Part shown: in pieces, positions 23,421 to 24,841 of the stretch | Layout: the number at the start of each line of letters is the position of its first letter | Numbering within the stretch: position 1 is the first letter of the stretch | From: CAWCON01 sp963797185 | Lineage (GTDB): Bacteria; Patescibacteriota; Saccharimonadia; Saccharimonadales; UBA4665 | Reading direction: 5' to 3' | DNA length: 24,841 nucleotides | NCBI GenBank assembly: GCA_963797185.1 | Contig: CAWCON010000002.1 | Span: 1-24,841 of the forward strand | Notes under the pieces: model-generated | Told to the model about the DNA's origin: nothing | Seen by the model: only the letters and a program-made list of their open reading frames with translations | Database searches by the model: none | Program-made: the position numbers and the translations under genes

Positions 23421-23426
23421 TACAAT
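23421..23426 (+). promoter_or_regulatory. -10 box of the PH-domain gene, leaderless spacing
   Basis: TACAAT followed by six bases (ACACAT) and the ATG at 23433. No Shine-Dalgarno motif. A TTGTTG/CGACAA dyad (23392-23409) just upstream may end the tRNA transcript or act at the promoter. Confidence 0.5.
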
Positions 23427-23432
23427 ACACAT

Positions 23433-23993
23433 ATGGCAGAAAAGTATTTTGCTGATCAGTTTGATGATGAAGAAGTCCTGTACGTTTTCCGCAAACACCC
23501 TGTCGTTATGCGCAAAGGAATAATTATAGGGATGTTGGCAATTTTGCTCGGTACCATACCAACAGCCATTAAGCCAAACCTTGGATTCGGGTGGTTCTTT
23601 GGAGGAATAGCATTAGGATTGATCTTGGGAGGTTTTTTCTTTTTTCCATATTGGATAGGCTGGTTTTATAGTGTGTTTATTGTGACTGATCAAAGGCTCA
23701 TCCAGATTACCCAAAAGGGCCTTTTCCATCGTAGTGTTGTTGACATGAGACTTAGCCAGATTCAAATGATAAATTATCAGGTTTCGGGTTTGCAGGAAAC
23801 ACTCCTAGGATTTGGTACAATTATGATGCAAACATTAGTCGGTGATTTAGTAATCCACGAAATTCACCATCCTGCCAAGATACAAAAGAAACTTCTGGAG
23901 ATTTTACGAAATGAGGGGATCACTGCAGTTTCGTATCCCGTTGGTGAAGAGGGAGAATCCCAAGAGATAGAACAGGAAAATGAGTCAGAATAA
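23433..23993 (+). CDS. Bacterial PH-domain membrane protein (bPH2/YdbS-like)
   Basis: 186 residues. A short cytoplasmic N-terminus, two hydrophobic segments (about 28-44 and 52-84) and a C-terminal PH-like domain beginning FIVTDQRLIQITQKGLFHRS, with the LSQIQMINYQVSGLQETLLGFGTI pattern of the bPH2/DUF304 family. The last 20 residues are acidic (GEEGESQEIEQENESE). Function in the family is poorly known; roles in membrane stress have been reported for some members. Its end overlaps the start of the foldase gene by 14 bases, so the two may work together at the membrane. Confidence 0.85.
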   Translation: MAEKYFADQFDDEEVLYVFRKHPVVMRKGIIIGMLAILLGTIPTAIKPNLGFGWFFGGIALGLILGGFFFFPYWIGWFYSVFIVTDQRLIQITQKGLFHRSVVDMRLSQIQMINYQVSGLQETLLGFGTIMMQTLVGDLVIHEIHHPAKIQKKLLEILRNEGITAVSYPVGEEGESQEIEQENESE

Positions 23994-24841
23994 ACTAAAA
24001 AACGCCATTAAACGATCGTCGTCGCACTTACCTCGCCGTAAGAAGAAAACAGTTGACGAGCGAATTAGTGAAGCTGTTCAAACTTTACCGGAGATAACTA
24101 CCGATACAGTTGCGGCCCACCGCGAAGAGATACTGTCTAGTGCTCGTAAATATATATATCCGCTTAGTCATTCTAAGCATCGTATCGTTACTGTCTCAGT
24201 TAGCCTTGTTGCAGCGGGTATGATACTATTTTTTGCATACTGTGGGTTAGCGCTCTATCGATTTCAATATACCTCGGGTTTCTTATACGGTGTCACTCAA
24301 GTTATACCACTGCCGATTGCTAAGGCCGGTCCATCATTTGTAGAATACGAAAACTATCTCTTTGAACTTCGTCATTACGTCCATTACTATCAAACACAGG
24401 AACAAGTTGATTTTAATAGCGTGTCTGGACAGCAACAGCTTGATAACTTTAAGAAACAAGCCCTACAAACAGTCATTGATAATGCATACGTAAAACAACT
24501 GGCAGCGAAGTATAAGATTACTGTAACAAATAAACAAATCAACGATGCGATTAGCCTAGAACAATCCGAAAATCGATTAGGGAACAATCAGAAGGAGTTT
24601 GAGGAAGTTCTCAATGAGTTTTGGGGCTGGTCTCTTAACGACTTTAAGAGAGAACTCAAGCAACAGCTGTTGGCTCAAGACGTAGTCTCGCAACTCGATA
24701 CCGCTACCCACCAGCGAGCTCAAACAGTCTTAAACGCCTTGCAGCATGGCGGAAACTTTGCGGCTTTAGCGGCACAGTATTCTGACGATACCACAACAAA
24801 AGGCGACGGAGGAAATTTTGGCTTTACGATCGATGCCAGTA
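23980..24841 (+). CDS. Membrane-anchored peptidyl-prolyl isomerase, SurA/PrsA (parvulin) type, 3' end outside window
   Basis: 287 residues are visible and the frame is open at the window edge. A basic N-terminal cytoplasmic region of about 68 residues (HLPRRKKK at 16-23), one transmembrane helix (about 69-92), then a SurA_N-like helical chaperone domain (about 118-245) and the start of a parvulin domain with NFAALAAQYSDD (259-270) and GDGGNFGF (275-282), the PpiC signature. The enzyme would fold exported proteins outside the membrane; pilins and the large secreted proteins are plausible clients. The ATG at 23980 overlaps the preceding gene, implying coupling. Unlike PrsA it is not a lipoprotein. 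Confidence 0.88.
   Translation, partial: MSQNKLKNAIKRSSSHLPRRKKKTVDERISEAVQTLPEITTDTVAAHREEILSSARKYIYPLSHSKHRIVTVSVSLVAAGMILFFAYCGLALYRFQYTSGFLYGVTQVIPLPIAKAGPSFVEYENYLFELRHYVHYYQTQEQVDFNSVSGQQQLDNFKKQALQTVIDNAYVKQLAAKYKITVTNKQINDAISLEQSENRLGNNQKEFEEVLNEFWGWSLNDFKRELKQQLLAQDVVSQLDTATHQRAQTVLNALQHGGNFAALAAQYSDDTTTKGDGGNFGFTIDAS

Noticed and set aside
1..24841. CRISPR arrays, insertion sequences, prophage genes
   Set aside because: No regularly spaced direct repeats, transposase or phage structural genes were seen on either strand.

Overview
The window looks like chromosome of a Candidatus Patescibacteria (CPR) organism, most likely Saccharibacteria or a relative. This rests on the gene families, the compact layout and moderate GC (roughly 40-45% by eye), and a monoderm-style type IV pilus (T4P) locus with no secretin gene in view. 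UGA acts as an ordinary stop (for example the ends of pilM at 13582 and pilO at 14974), which argues against the UGA=Gly code of Gracilibacteria and Absconditabacteria. The lineage is inferred from family resemblance; no database search was possible.

Layout. (1) 1-3978: the tail of an unidentified gene, the GTPase gene ychF on the minus strand, an unrecognised 356-aa gene, a small minus-strand 62-aa gene and a flippase-like membrane protein. (2) 3979-5298: a hairpin-rich stretch around one secreted-protein gene that is richer in GC than its surroundings, flanked by two copies of a 12-bp inverted repeat. (3) 5299-12397: a 'pilus surface' operon with a membrane-anchored TPR-like protein, a 1005-aa secreted protein, and four minor-pilin-like genes in GspH/I/J/K (FimT/PilV/PilW/PilX) order. 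(4) 12542-19351: the motor and assembly operon pilM-pilN-pilO-(small PilP-position protein)-pilB-pilT-pilC. (5) 19375-20903: the major pilin with its own promoter and Shine-Dalgarno site, a hairpin terminator, then the prepilin peptidase gene pilD. (6) 20904-22587, minus strand: a XerC/D-type tyrosine recombinase and a second major-pilin-like gene. (7) 22753-24841: ndk, tRNA-Arg(CCU), a bacterial PH-domain membrane protein and a membrane-anchored parvulin-type foldase that runs off the window.

How it works together. PilD would trim the class III leaders of the six pilin-like proteins. PilM/N/O with the small membrane protein and PilC would form the inner platform, PilB would power extension and PilT retraction. 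The minor pilins would prime the fibre, and the 1005-aa protein is a candidate tip or adhesive component. In an episymbiont such a pilus would plausibly act in host contact or DNA uptake.

One signal runs through the window. The first gene of most transcription units has a -10 box, often TGC-TATAAT-like, ending only 6-11 bases before the ATG, which predicts leaderless or near-leaderless mRNAs. Several genes inside operons, and the units with real leaders (pilin, ndk, the 4255 gene), carry Shine-Dalgarno motifs. The most unusual local structure is the hairpin- and repeat-flanked secreted-protein gene at 4126-5227.
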